A DNA stretch of 64,000 nt from Enterococcus ureilyticus (GCF_001730315.1 NZ_MIKC01000042.1:1-64000); one strand, 5' to 3'. Counted from the first letter of the stretch, positions 26,163-36,033 are shown. Notes: generated by a model from the letters alone, not told the origin. Numbers and translations are program-made.

Positions 26163-27716
26163 ATGAAGAAAAAGCGTTGGGGTTTAGGTATGATGTTACT
26201 TTTAAGTCTTTTTGTTAGTGGTTGCGCGAACAAGGAAGAGGCAGAGCGAGCTGCTAATAAAGAAAAATTGATAAAAAAAGCGGAAAAAGCCATAGCAGAG
26301 CGTCCAATTATTTACATGTCCAATAATTTTATGGGCTTGATGGATACTACGGGAACCATTTTAATGGATGGAGAAAAAGAGCGAGTAAAAGAAATTGAGG
26401 CCTTTTCTAATAGTACATTGTTGCAATATACTACAACTATGCACGAAGTGTTTTATTTCAATACAGATAGTTATCAAATTTTTCCTGAAAATCCAGAACT
26501 TAGAATCCCAAATTGGACGTTTAAAAATAGTAAATATGGTCGTTATGAAGATCCCAATTTGAAAAAGTATGGACTTATTTTGAATGATGGCACAGTAGTG
26601 AAAGAAGCCAAAGATATGCCAGATGGTATAAGAGATTTTAGTTTTAGCAATGCAAGCTTTGCTCATGTTCGCTTTAAAGATGGTACATCTGGGCTAATGA
26701 ATAACGAGGGAAATCTGTTATTGAAAGAAACTGAAGACCTGAGTTATCTAGAAAAAGAGGGAGAAGAGGGTGAGTTAGCTGTTATTCGGATGGAGGGAAG
26801 TTACGGAATCGTCCACGAAAAGAAGGGGTTGATTTTTTCTCCAGAAGAAGCTAAGAAGCTTGAAATAACAGAGATCTTTCCATATGCACAACGTGCAACG
26901 GCTATTTATAAAACAAAAGAAGAAAAGTATGGCTTGATTAATCAAGAAGGTAAAGTAGTCTATGAGGATGAAGAACCCGTGTTGTTTAAATACATTTCAC
27001 CCTTTTCTGAAAAAGGTCTTGCTTTAGCTAAGTCATATGGTGATGACCTTGTCATCAATGAGGCTGGAGAAGTGGTGACAGTAGTTGCAGATCAACGAAA
27101 AGAAGAGGCTAGGATCGTTGATGGCTTTTTAAAAGAGAATACTATTTTAGTTAGATTAGGGAATGTTAGAGAAGAACAATATGCTCTGATGAATGAAAAA
27201 TTCGAAGTAGTCAAAAAATTTTCAAGTGACTATAAAGCCTCACCAATTTATCTAGGTAATGGCCTGTTTTCGATTCGAGAAGTTGGGGCAGATAGTTTCC
27301 CTACCGTTATAAATAGTTCTGGAAAAGAAATTTTTTCCAAAACTGAGAGCCAAACCAAAGAAATTCATCATTTTGGTAAATTTACAGATTCCGGATTATC
27401 TATTTTTAGCACAAAGAATTACGATCAAGGGTTAGTGAATCAAAAAGGGAAGATCCTTATAGAAGCAAGCAAAGGCTCAGAAATCGAGATAGAGCAAATG
27501 CAAAATAGCTATCAAGTATCAAAGAGTTTGCCAGGGAAAAAAACTACAAAGTATTACTATGATAAGGATGGACAGTTATTTTATCAATCAAAAGAAGACG
27601 AACAGATATTTTTATCCAAAGGGCTAATTATGATTGTAAAGCCCGATGGCAAGACTGTTGTTCATGACGAAAATGGCTACTTAATCAAAACAATCGAGGC
27701 CAAAATAGATAAATGA
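26163..27716 (+). CDS. WG-repeat lipoprotein
   Basis: 517-aa predicted lipoprotein. The signal MKKKRWGLGMMLLLSLFVSGC has its lipobox Cys at residue 21, so the protein should be anchored to the outer face of the membrane. The mature part contains WG/KWG-type repeats: FMGLMDTTGTILMDG, KYGLINQEGKVVYED and QGLVNQKGKILIEA, each a G-L-(M/I/V)-(D/N)-x-x-G-x-I/V pattern. Such repeats form beta-propeller-like structures of unknown role. GGGGG precedes the ATG. It stands alone, followed by a terminator. Confidence 0.85.
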   Translation: MKKKRWGLGMMLLLSLFVSGCANKEEAERAANKEKLIKKAEKAIAERPIIYMSNNFMGLMDTTGTILMDGEKERVKEIEAFSNSTLLQYTTTMHEVFYFNTDSYQIFPENPELRIPNWTFKNSKYGRYEDPNLKKYGLILNDGTVVKEAKDMPDGIRDFSFSNASFAHVRFKDGTSGLMNNEGNLLLKETEDLSYLEKEGEEGELAVIRMEGSYGIVHEKKGLIFSPEEAKKLEITEIFPYAQRATAIYKTKEEKYGLINQEGKVVYEDEEPVLFKYISPFSEKGLALAKSYGDDLVINEAGEVVTVVADQRKEEARIVDGFLKENTILVRLGNVREEQYALMNEKFEVVKKFSSDYKASPIYLGNGLFSIREVGADSFPTVINSSGKEIFSKTESQTKEIHHFGKFTDSGLSIFSTKNYDQGLVNQKGKILIEASKGSEIEIEQMQNSYQVSKSLPGKKTTKYYYDKDGQLFYQSKEDEQIFLSKGLIMIVKPDGKTVVHDENGYLIKTIEAKIDK

Positions 27717-27793
27717 TGTGCTAGTCAATGTATGAATTTCCTGACGATTCTACAGAAAAAGAAGAGAGTAAATATATAGTAGATTTCTGAAAA

Positions 27794-27828
27794 ACCAACC
27801 ATTGTAGTTAGTGGTTGGTCTATTTTTG
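27794..27828 (+). terminator. Terminator after the WG-repeat lipoprotein gene
   Basis: ACCAACCA...TGGTTGGT hairpin followed by CTATTTTT. Confidence 0.75.
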
Positions 27829-27968
27829 GTAAGAAGATACATTCTTATGATGTTTATTGAATAGCTTAGAGTTTTTTATTTATTTCATACATTACAAATT
27901 ATTCTAGAAACCTATCCTGTGATAAAATAAGGGATATATAACCTAATATGGAGAGGATGAAGCAGACT

Positions 27969-29999
27969 GTGTCAATTCCAGAGTCAATTAACAAACAAAA
28001 TATCATTGAAGCTATTCAATTTATTGATAATTATGGGTATCCAAATGAAAAGACAGCGAAAGATTATGTATTAGAGTATAACGGAAAACAGTATCCAGTA
28101 AAATTTGTAATCTCTATTGGAAAGCAGTTGTCGGAGGGGATTTCGATTGAGCCGAATACTACAGTTGATACCTCTTGGTTTAAAGGGGGAGTACGAACGA
28201 ATTCTTTTCTTGAAAAGCTGGGGTTCAAGATAAAAAAACTTTCGCTTTCGAAAGAGGAACTGGCCAATCGAAAAGCGGCATTTTTGAAGTGGGGAAGTAA
28301 AAAAAGTGGAGGGAAATGGACTTCAGTTTATCCTAAAGCTAATTGGCTATCTGGCTATTGTGATGAAGGGTCTAAGTATGAAAAAATAAAATTCATTCCT
28401 ATTAAAAATATTGCATTAAATATCCAAGGCTTAACTGAAAATGAAAGAAATGCGGTATGGGAGCTACCAGAAAATCTATTTTCGTTTAATAACCTTAAAG
28501 AGTTTCAAGAGGCCAAAGAAATATTAAATAAAATATTTTCAGATCATTCTAGTGAAGTAAATAGGGAAATTACTTCTTTCAACTTGTTGGATAGAGAAAC
28601 AGATAAAAGGTGGAGAAGCTGGGAATATTCTAACTTTAAGAGGACATCTTGGGCTAAGAATTACGAGCAGTATTTAAAGGAGTGTGAAAATGGTTTGGAA
28701 AATAATATAGGAGAATCATACAATATTTCAGGTTGGAATCGTATTTTATACGGTCCGCCAGGTACAGGTAAAACGTATAGTATTAATGAAGTAAAAGAAA
28801 ATCTGATTAACGGTCAACATAGTACCTCAAGAACACTTCTAAATTATGCGACATTATCTTGGAAAGAAGCTATTTATTTAGCGTTCAAGCGAAATAATAA
28901 TAATCCAATGACGATTAAACAAATTGAACAAAGTGAAGTTGTAAAACAATATGCAAAAACGAAAAGCAGCAAAACACCCTATGGAACATTAAGTACAACA
29001 ATAATTGAGAATGCAACTGAAAAATCAACAGGGACTATTTATCGAAAGGGCACGGATTTATTTGAACGCGTAGATGGTTTATCTGAAAAAAAATGGATAC
29101 TTACTGAAGATGGTAAAATTGAAGCAGATGAAGTTGAGGATGTTGTGAATACAGAACGACTAGCTGAAGCTGACTTTTACTTTTCACTTGTGACATTTCA
29201 TCAGTCTTATGGTTATGAAGATTTTATTGAAGGTATTTATGCAGAGACAGAGGACGGTCAGATCCACTACAGTGTTAAAGATGGTGTATTTAAAGAATTT
29301 TGTAATCGTGCGAAAGAATATCCAAACAAAAATTTTTTATTTGTCATTGACGAAATTAATCGTGGAAATATCAGCAAAATTTTTGGGGAGCTGATTACTT
29401 TAATTGAACCATGTAAACGTTTAGGAAAAGAGGAAGGACTATCGATCACCCTTCCTTATTCGGGTGATATCTTTGGCGTCCCTCAAAATGTATTTATACT
29501 AGGTACTATGAATACAGCAGATCGATCCATTGCATTGATGGACACAGCACTTCGTAGACGCTTTGAATTTATAGAACGGATGCCCGATGCAGATATTATA
29601 AGGGATGAAGTTGGAGAAATTGACGGTATTGAAATTGCAGATATACTCCAAGTAATGAATGATCGAATTGAATTTTTTTATGATCGTGAACATACTTTAG
29701 GTCATGCCTTTTTCTTGAATATTTCAACTATTAAAGAATTACAGTCAGTTTATGAAAATAAGATAATTCCACTATTGCAAGAATACTTCTATGAAGATTA
29801 TGAAAAAATCCAAGCGGTATTAAATGATATAAACGGCATTTATATCAAGCGAGAATCCAAGCAGTCAATCAATCTTTTTGATTCAAAATTTGCTAACTTA
29901 ATTAGTGACTACGATACAGATCGATTTGTTTTGAAGACCAATGTTAGCGATGAAGAATTTGTTCAATTTATTCAATCAGTAGTTGTTGGTGGTGAGTAA
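27969..29999 (+). CDS. mcrB: McrB-like GTPase subunit of a modification-dependent restriction system
   Basis: 676 aa. The N-terminal 85 residues (EYNGKQYPVKFVISIGKQLSEG...LEKLGFKIK) resemble the head domain found at the N-terminus of some McrA/McrB-like nucleases. The AAA+ core has Walker A GPPGTGKT near 262, Walker B FVIDEINRGNISKIFGE near 458 and the McrB signature GTMNTADRS near 515. McrB translocates on methylated DNA using GTP and recruits McrC, encoded 2 nt downstream. GTG 27969 is preferred because GGAGAGG lies 12 nt upstream; an in-frame ATG at 27948 has no ribosome binding site and nearly coincides with the likely transcript start. The modified base recognised is unknown. Confidence 0.87.
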   Translation: MSIPESINKQNIIEAIQFIDNYGYPNEKTAKDYVLEYNGKQYPVKFVISIGKQLSEGISIEPNTTVDTSWFKGGVRTNSFLEKLGFKIKKLSLSKEELANRKAAFLKWGSKKSGGKWTSVYPKANWLSGYCDEGSKYEKIKFIPIKNIALNIQGLTENERNAVWELPENLFSFNNLKEFQEAKEILNKIFSDHSSEVNREITSFNLLDRETDKRWRSWEYSNFKRTSWAKNYEQYLKECENGLENNIGESYNISGWNRILYGPPGTGKTYSINEVKENLINGQHSTSRTLLNYATLSWKEAIYLAFKRNNNNPMTIKQIEQSEVVKQYAKTKSSKTPYGTLSTTIIENATEKSTGTIYRKGTDLFERVDGLSEKKWILTEDGKIEADEVEDVVNTERLAEADFYFSLVTFHQSYGYEDFIEGIYAETEDGQIHYSVKDGVFKEFCNRAKEYPNKNFLFVIDEINRGNISKIFGELITLIEPCKRLGKEEGLSITLPYSGDIFGVPQNVFILGTMNTADRSIALMDTALRRRFEFIERMPDADIIRDEVGEIDGIEIADILQVMNDRIEFFYDREHTLGHAFFLNISTIKELQSVYENKIIPLLQEYFYEDYEKIQAVLNDINGIYIKRESKQSINLFDSKFANLISDYDTDRFVLKTNVSDEEFVQFIQSVVVGGE

Positions 30000-30001
30000 A
30001 T

Positions 30002-31306
30002 ATGTCAGCTATTGATGCTAGAACAATCACAGTTTCAGAATTTGGTAGAATATATGCTGGTCAAACATATGATGGTGTGATGATACAACCAAAAGATATT
30101 CAAGAGTTAAGAGGGTATATTGACGAGCAGAATACAAAAGTTAGTGGTGAAAAAGCACATTATTATGATTTTTTGAAGCCCATCAGAAATGGTGTTCAAG
30201 TAAATAATTATGTAGGTGTCTTGCAAACTGACTCAGGTTTAACAATTGAAATTCTTCCCAAAATCTATGGAAAGTCTGCTTCATTAGAAGATAAAAAGGT
30301 TATTAGAAATTTATTTTTTCAAATGTTAAAAACTGCCAGGAATATTAATGGAAAGTACTATGAAATGACAAATCTTGATATGCGAAGGAATACAATTTTT
30401 GAAGTATTCATTTCAATGTTTTTAACCCAATCTAGCCGTATTTTTAAGCAAGGAATTAAGGCCAACTATGTTTCAATTCAAAGTAATGAACGTTTTCTTA
30501 AAGGTAAACTATTAACAGGAAGTCATATTAGGAAAAATAGTTTTAATAATTCTAAATTTTACAATGAATTTGATGAATACCAAGCAAATATTCCAGAAAA
30601 TCAATTGTTAAAAACGACTCTTATATTTCTTCTAAAAAGAAGTAAAGATCATCAGAATCTTAGATTGATCAAAGAGCAATTGCTCTATTTTGATAATGTT
30701 GATGAAATCCGTGACCCAAATCAAACGTTTCATAAGGTTCAACTGGGAAGAGACTATGTTTACTATAGGCAAGCACTTGAGTGGTGCAAAATTTTCTTGA
30801 GAGGGCAATCATTTACTTCGTTCAAAGGATCATCATTAGCATTTGCACTGCTTTTCCCGATGGATAAAATTTTCGAGGCGTATATTTCAAGTATCGCTAT
30901 AAAGAGTTTACCTGAATATGAGATTTCTGCACAAGACAAAACTTATTGGTTATTCGATGGTACAGAAGAAACAAGTCGTGGATATCAACTTCGACCTGAC
31001 TTGGTGTTGAGAGATGTTACTAGCAAGCAAACGATTATTGTAGATACTAAGTGGAAACTTCTTGACCATACTGGGCCAACACAAGCCGATTTATATCAAA
31101 TGTATGTTTATTTCACTAGGTATAAGCACAATAAGGAAGATGTAGATAAAGTTATTCTCCTTTATCCCTATTCAGAAAACTATAATGAACAAGAATTCAG
31201 AAGCATAAAAAAAGCAAACGCAGAATTAGGTGCAAAAGTCCAAGTGAGGTTTGTTGATTTATTGTCAGTAAATATTGAAGAAGAAGTTTGTAAAATCTTG
31301 AAATAA
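30002..31306 (+). CDS. mcrC: McrC-like nuclease subunit
   Basis: 434 aa, with its start 2 nt after the mcrB stop. The N-terminal part (NYVGVLQTDSGLTIEILPKI) is the McrC scaffold. The C-terminal PD-(D/E)xK nuclease motif is seen in QLRPDLVL near 331 and IIVDTKWKLL near 347-349. Together with McrB it should cut DNA carrying modified cytosine. Both genes are intact and form a two-gene operon, with a terminator at 31370. Confidence 0.9.
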   Translation: MSAIDARTITVSEFGRIYAGQTYDGVMIQPKDIQELRGYIDEQNTKVSGEKAHYYDFLKPIRNGVQVNNYVGVLQTDSGLTIEILPKIYGKSASLEDKKVIRNLFFQMLKTARNINGKYYEMTNLDMRRNTIFEVFISMFLTQSSRIFKQGIKANYVSIQSNERFLKGKLLTGSHIRKNSFNNSKFYNEFDEYQANIPENQLLKTTLIFLLKRSKDHQNLRLIKEQLLYFDNVDEIRDPNQTFHKVQLGRDYVYYRQALEWCKIFLRGQSFTSFKGSSLAFALLFPMDKIFEAYISSIAIKSLPEYEISAQDKTYWLFDGTEETSRGYQLRPDLVLRDVTSKQTIIVDTKWKLLDHTGPTQADLYQMYVYFTRYKHNKEDVDKVILLYPYSENYNEQEFRSIKKANAELGAKVQVRFVDLLSVNIEEEVCKILK

Positions 31307-31369
31307 CGGGCAATCCGTCTTGATTATAGGGGGCTTCATCAATTTTATTTTCACCAGTATATATGCGAA

Positions 31370-31406
31370 GATCAATCATTCAAATCGGTGATTGGTCTCT
31401 TTTTTA
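31370..31406 (+). terminator. Terminator of mcrBC
   Basis: GATCAATCA...TGATTGGTC hairpin followed by TCTTTTTT. The remainder of 31307-31626 shows no gene. Confidence 0.75.
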
Positions 31407-31626
31407 TGGATTGATTTTCAGTAGACTATACGACTACCTAACCAATGGAAAATCTAGCTGGAAGATGACTACAAAACAGAATTTAAACTGGGAGTATTTC
31501 GAAAGGAATCTAAAAGTTTGAAGATCTAGTTATTCACTATACTTTAATTAATCAATTAGTTATTAGTTCAGAAGCTTCTAAATGAATAATTGAGAATAAA
31601 ACATAAAAAGAGAAGAGGAAACAAAA

Positions 31627-33012
31627 ATGGCAGTAGAGGGATCGATTTTAATTTCAGGAAGTCAATGGTTACAAGGACAAGGAGTTCATGTGTATTCAAA
31701 TGGTGGTAATTATGGTACGTATTATCAATGTGTCGAATTACCGCAACAAAGGTTATATCCTAAAATGGGATGGCCAAGAGTCTATGCAGCAGGAAATGGT
31801 GGTGCGCAATATATTCCAGAAGGTTCTCCAGGTTTAGCCCGATATAATCCAGGATCTAAATATATTCCAGTACCTGGAGATTTAATAATTGAAACAGGAA
31901 ATAGCTCAAATCCATATGGACACGTTTCTGTTGTCGATTATACAGATGTGGATAAAGGAATCATTTATGCAGTAGAGCAAAATGCTTCGGCTAGTGGCAG
32001 AATGACATATACTTACAATGGAAGCAACTATACAGGACTTTCAAGCAACAGAACAGTCAAATGTATTCTCCACGCACCAGGTAATAACTTTAAAAATCCA
32101 TCAACAGCACCTAAATTACCATCAAAAAATCCGGCACAACCTATTTCTAAAGGGATCAATTATGAAACACATGTGAGTAAAGTTGGCTGGATGAACAATG
32201 TAAAAGATGGTGCATTATCTGGATCGACTGGTTTTAAATTACCTGTTGAAGCAGTCAAAATTACCTTTAAAAATGGCCAAATTAATGGTTCAGTCGAATA
32301 TCGAGCACATGTTTCTGAAAAGGGTTGGATGTCATGGGTAAAAAGTGGACAAGTAGCTGGAACAACAGGCCAATCAAAAGCAGTTGAAGCAATTCAAGCA
32401 CGTTTAACAGGCGAAGCCGCAAATTATTATAATCTGGAATATCAAGCCTATGTAGATGGAAATGGGTGGTTAAGTTGGGTAAATAACGGTGCGACAGCCG
32501 GTACAACAGGGCAAAAGAAAACCCTTCAAGCGATTAAAATGAAATTAGTTCGAAAACCAATCGTCCAAGGAAGCAAACAACCTACTGCTAAAGGTCTAAG
32601 CTACCGTATGCATCTAGCGGAAGAAGGTTGGTTAGGGTATGTCACAGAGAACCAAATGGCTGGAACAACAGGTTTAGGAATCGAAAGCCAGTGTTTAGAA
32701 GTCTATATGGATGGGAAAAAAGAAAATATACAAATTGATGCTCATGTCGCTGAAAAAGGCTGGTTGACAAATGCAGGTGGGACTGTGGGTCAAAGACTTT
32801 CGTTACAAGCAGTCAAAATCAACTTGAAAAATGGGCTAGACAAGTACTACGATATTTACTATCAAGTACATGTATCTGAAAAGGGCTGGATGCCATGGGT
32901 CAAAAATGGCGCTATAGCAGGTACAACAGGTCAAAAATTAGCCATTCAAGCAATTCGAATAAAGCTAGATGGGAAAATTACCAAAGAACCTGTGAATACA
33001 GTATCTAAGTAG
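31627..33012 (+). CDS. CHAP-domain peptidoglycan hydrolase with six ChW repeats, no signal peptide
   Basis: 461 aa. The CHAP amidase/endopeptidase domain (about 5-150) has catalytic Cys35 in YYQCVELPQ and His99 in YGHVSVVD. After a Pro-rich linker, residues about 177-455 hold six ChW repeats (clostridial hydrophobic, PF07538), each with H-(V/L)-x-x-x-GW and a following AGTTGQ-type loop. ChW repeats are associated with the cell surface. The protein begins MAVEGSILISGSQWL with no secretion signal, although its predicted substrate is outside. It may be released by lysis or by an unusual route. AGAGGA precedes the ATG. No phage genes are nearby. Confidence 0.85.
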   Translation: MAVEGSILISGSQWLQGQGVHVYSNGGNYGTYYQCVELPQQRLYPKMGWPRVYAAGNGGAQYIPEGSPGLARYNPGSKYIPVPGDLIIETGNSSNPYGHVSVVDYTDVDKGIIYAVEQNASASGRMTYTYNGSNYTGLSSNRTVKCILHAPGNNFKNPSTAPKLPSKNPAQPISKGINYETHVSKVGWMNNVKDGALSGSTGFKLPVEAVKITFKNGQINGSVEYRAHVSEKGWMSWVKSGQVAGTTGQSKAVEAIQARLTGEAANYYNLEYQAYVDGNGWLSWVNNGATAGTTGQKKTLQAIKMKLVRKPIVQGSKQPTAKGLSYRMHLAEEGWLGYVTENQMAGTTGLGIESQCLEVYMDGKKENIQIDAHVAEKGWLTNAGGTVGQRLSLQAVKINLKNGLDKYYDIYYQVHVSEKGWMPWVKNGAIAGTTGQKLAIQAIRIKLDGKITKEPVNTVSK

Positions 33013-33056
33013 AAAAATAAGTAAACGACAGAAATAAAGACCATGTTTAATGCAGG

Positions 33057-33104
33057 AAAAAGTGGAATAATGGCAGAAAAAATCTGTCTGTTATTCCACT
33101 TTTT
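33057..33104 (+). terminator. Terminator after the CHAP-ChW gene
   Basis: AAAAAGTGGAATAA pairs with TTATTCCACTTTTT (33091-33104); a second short CAGA/TCTG stem lies in the loop. Confidence 0.85.
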
Positions 33105-33234
33105 AGGTATAGGATTGAACACTTAGGATCATTTCATTTTTTTAAATAGATAAGAGCTCAAAAGCACCTTCCCTCCATTCTCATGCCTATGATAGAATAA
33201 ATAGTGATTGGAATAAAAGGAGTGAGAAAATAAA

Positions 33235-33990
33235 ATGGTTAATCATTTTTCAACAGTTGGTATACCTGTTTCATCTGAAGCCGATTTCATGGAATATGCA
33301 AATCTAGTGTTTGAATCAGGGAAGAAAGTCAAGGCACCTGGTGGAACCTATCTTCTACTAAAAATGGGAAACGGAATCGAACTTTGGGGTCAGTTAAATA
33401 CACAAGGTGAGATGATTGGGTTAAATCCACATTATGAAGGAACTGCTGTTTCAACCATTCGTTTACTTGAAAAAGTTGAAGATCCTACAGATACGGTATT
33501 AAATGGAAGAGTTCATAGTGAAGCGAAGCCAGGCGAAGATGGGACGTTTGCATACCCATTTGTTTTTGATATGCCGAATATTGCAGCTCAGAAAATAAAA
33601 TACCCTGTGATACGAGAAGTACAGTTAGCAGCTTTTGCGCATGAGTTGAGTGTTTACGCTAATGAAGAAGAATATAATAATGGACAAGAAACAGAGGCCA
33701 AATTTGCTAGTGAATTTTTTATTCCATCAGGTTTATTTGGCGGAGATGGAGAAGGCGGACCGAGCTCTATGGGGCTGTTTGGAGGTCGGGTTTTGGCTGC
33801 TGAAAAGCTCAGAAACCCTTATTCTGATGCTTATTTTTACTATGCAAAAGTCAAAACGTTAGGTGGGGAATTTGATGTAGTCGCTGATCCTGAACTTGTT
33901 ACTGAAGAGATTAGGGAAGGAAATATTATTTCTGGATCCTTTTGGTTAACAGGAAAACTAATCCAAAAAAAGTTTAAGTTTTTTGGATGA
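33235..33990 (+). CDS. Uncharacterised 251-aa cytoplasmic protein
   Basis: Not recognised. No signal peptide or membrane span. The sequence is acidic and looks beta-rich (GGTYLLLKMGNGIELWGQLN, TVLNGRVHSEAKPGEDGTFAYPFVFDMP), with a Gly-rich stretch GLFGGDGEGGPSSMGLFGGR near 165-185 and a closing GSFWLTGKL strand. GGAG lies 13 nt before the ATG, a somewhat long spacing. The neighbours are unrelated single genes, so context gives no role. Confidence 0.75.
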   Translation: MVNHFSTVGIPVSSEADFMEYANLVFESGKKVKAPGGTYLLLKMGNGIELWGQLNTQGEMIGLNPHYEGTAVSTIRLLEKVEDPTDTVLNGRVHSEAKPGEDGTFAYPFVFDMPNIAAQKIKYPVIREVQLAAFAHELSVYANEEEYNNGQETEAKFASEFFIPSGLFGGDGEGGPSSMGLFGGRVLAAEKLRNPYSDAYFYYAKVKTLGGEFDVVADPELVTEEIREGNIISGSFWLTGKLIQKKFKFFG

Positions 33991-34158
33991 TAAAACCAAT
34001 CTAAAAAGGATTAAGAAGTCCTGTGACGTTTTCATATAGGACAGATTGAGACAAGAAAAAACAGAACTATCGTGTCTGAAATAATCAAATGCAAGTCTTT
34101 TTTTGTTGGTACTACTGTTTTCAATTGGTGTAAGAACTAGAAGTTTTTGCAAGGAACA

Positions 34159-34187
34159 TTGTAAGTGAAATTTCTATACTGTATAAT
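34159..34187 (+). promoter_or_regulatory. Promoter of the 589-aa membrane protein gene
   Basis: TTGTAA (34159-34164), 17-nt spacer, TATAAT (34182-34187). Transcription should start near 34194. Confidence 0.75.
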
Positions 34188-34205
34188 TAAAGCAAGCATT
34201 AAAGC

Positions 34206-34237
34206 TACTTCTACTCTAAAGTGGAAGTACTTTTTTT
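34206..34237 (+). terminator. Terminator-like hairpin in the leader (possible attenuator)
   Basis: TACTTCTACT-CTAA-AGTGGAAGTA, a 10-bp stem with one G-T pair, followed by C and seven T. It lies between the promoter and the ATG at 34264, where an intrinsic terminator would cut expression of the gene. No alternative antiterminator stem was obvious in the very short leader. Confidence 0.65.
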
Positions 34238-34263
34238 ATCTCAACTTAAAAAGGAGGAAGAAA

Positions 34264-36033
34264 ATGTTTGTAAATTTTATCGGGTTAACGTTGTTTTTTG
34301 GTATAGGTATCTTAGTAGCAAATGGTGTAAGTCTCATTGCTGCAAAAGGGAGAAATACAAAAAGTACCATTGTACTAATGGTTATTGAATTATTATTATT
34401 GGGAGGCTTCTTATTTGTTGCATTGCCTAGTAAAACTCTTTCAACTATTTTATGGATTAATCTCGTTGGAGCCGTTATTGCAAGCGGTTTGTTGCTGACC
34501 ATTCGTTCTATTAATAAGGCATCGATGAACGTGCTGCATAAAGAACGAAAAACTGTTGGGACAAATACGGTCAACGATTGGTCTGGTCGTGTTTTAGGAA
34601 TCAGCATTGCTGCAATGGTTTTATTATTCATTATCAGTTCTATAACGAAGGTAACGGCAATTGATGATGTTTACCAAACCATTCCGTTGAAGACAGAAGA
34701 AAAAGCAGAAGTTCTAACCTCCGCCAAAGAAACACCGATTGCTATTGCACCGAAAACGGCTAAGCGCAAGATGCTGCAAAAATTCTCAGTGATTCCAAAT
34801 TCAAATATGTTTACCTTGGATGGTATTACTGCACAGGTTGTGAATGGTGAGTATGTATATGTTGCCACAGTGGAATTTAATGGCTTTTTTAAATGGTCAA
34901 AACTAGGAGCAGTTCCAGGGTATTTTATTATCAGTGCAACCGATATTAATGCACAGCCTAAATTTGTTGAAACACCGATTGTGTATACGCCGTCTGCTTA
35001 TTTTAGTAAAGATGCGGCACGTAAAATTTACGCTGCTTATCCAGATTATGCGGCGACTGGCAAAATTAATTTAGAAATCGATGAAAAAGGAAATCCCTTC
35101 TATATTCAGACATTATACAAAGAATATGGCGTTTCTGGTCGGATGAACTACAATGAATTTAAGACAGCTGTTTTAAATGCGACAACAGGCGAAGTGAAAG
35201 TTTATAATAGCCATGATGCACCAGCCTTTGTAGATGCTCCAATCACAAGTTCTGCTGCAAATAGTATCAATGAATACTTTGGTCGTTACAGCCAAGGATG
35301 GTGGAATCAAACGATGTTTGGCGCGAAAAAAGAGGTTAAAATTCCAACAGAAAATGGTATTTATGCATCTGGTCAAATTACACCTATGATGAATAAAGAA
35401 GGCAGTCAATTATTGTACTTTACAGACTTTACAAGTGGTGACGAGGAGCAAGATTCTGCTTTAGGTTATTCCTTGATCAATGCAAGAACTGGCCAAGTAA
35501 CGTATTACCGTGATACAAAAGTAGGAATTATGGATAGTGACGGCGCCATTTCGATTGCCGCGAAGATTTACCCAGAGAAAAAATGGAAAGCAAGCATGCC
35601 AGTTCTTTATAACATCGATGGCGTTCCAACCTGGATTGTGTCTCTAATGGACAGTAAGGGAATCTTCAAAAAATATGTTTATGTCAACGCAGTAGATAAT
35701 GATATTGTGGTAGATGCCGATGCGGCACAAAATGCATTAGACGCTTACCGGATCGAATTAGCAACGAAAGGAAGTAATAACACAAGCACTGATGCTGCTG
35801 ATTTAGAGAAAATAAAAGGGACGGTCTCTCGTATTACGATTGTTGCTAGCGAGGCCCAAACTGTTGTTTCCTTCTTATTAGAAAACGAGAAAACAATTTA
35901 TAGCGTCACAACGAATAACAGCCCAATGGCTCTTTTCTTAAAAGAAGGAGACAAGGTTGCGTTTCAAGCGGTCGTTACAGCGGATGCAAAAGCTGCCAGT
36001 ATTGAAAACCTTGTGATTGAAGGTCTAGAATAG
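34264..36033 (+). CDS. Multi-span membrane protein with large extracellular domain, function unknown
   Basis: 589 aa. Four predicted transmembrane helices in the first 150 residues (FIGLTLFFGIGILVANGVSLIAA, IVLMVIELLLLGGFLFVAL, WINLVGAVIASGLLLTI, VLGISIAAMVLLFIISSI) are followed by about 440 outer residues. That part contains paired segments with the pattern 'GKINLEIDEKGNPFYIQTLY' and 'LNATTGEVKVYNS', reminiscent of PepSY-like units, and an Asn/Ser-rich linker before a final small domain. Start ATG with AAGGAGG upstream. A strong promoter and a terminator-like leader hairpin precede it. I do not recognise the family with confidence. Confidence 0.75.
   Translation: MFVNFIGLTLFFGIGILVANGVSLIAAKGRNTKSTIVLMVIELLLLGGFLFVALPSKTLSTILWINLVGAVIASGLLLTIRSINKASMNVLHKERKTVGTNTVNDWSGRVLGISIAAMVLLFIISSITKVTAIDDVYQTIPLKTEEKAEVLTSAKETPIAIAPKTAKRKMLQKFSVIPNSNMFTLDGITAQVVNGEYVYVATVEFNGFFKWSKLGAVPGYFIISATDINAQPKFVETPIVYTPSAYFSKDAARKIYAAYPDYAATGKINLEIDEKGNPFYIQTLYKEYGVSGRMNYNEFKTAVLNATTGEVKVYNSHDAPAFVDAPITSSAANSINEYFGRYSQGWWNQTMFGAKKEVKIPTENGIYASGQITPMMNKEGSQLLYFTDFTSGDEEQDSALGYSLINARTGQVTYYRDTKVGIMDSDGAISIAAKIYPEKKWKASMPVLYNIDGVPTWIVSLMDSKGIFKKYVYVNAVDNDIVVDADAAQNALDAYRIELATKGSNNTSTDAADLEKIKGTVSRITIVASEAQTVVSFLLENEKTIYSVTTNNSPMALFLKEGDKVAFQAVVTADAKAASIENLVIEGLE

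Noticed and set aside
27948-27968. ATG at 27948 as the mcrB start
   Set aside because: No ribosome binding site precedes it, and GGAGAGG lies downstream where it fits the GTG at 27969; the point is not settled.
34236-34631. Minus-strand 131-codon frame opposite the membrane-protein gene
   Set aside because: It is complementary to transmembrane codons of the real gene and has no start signals.
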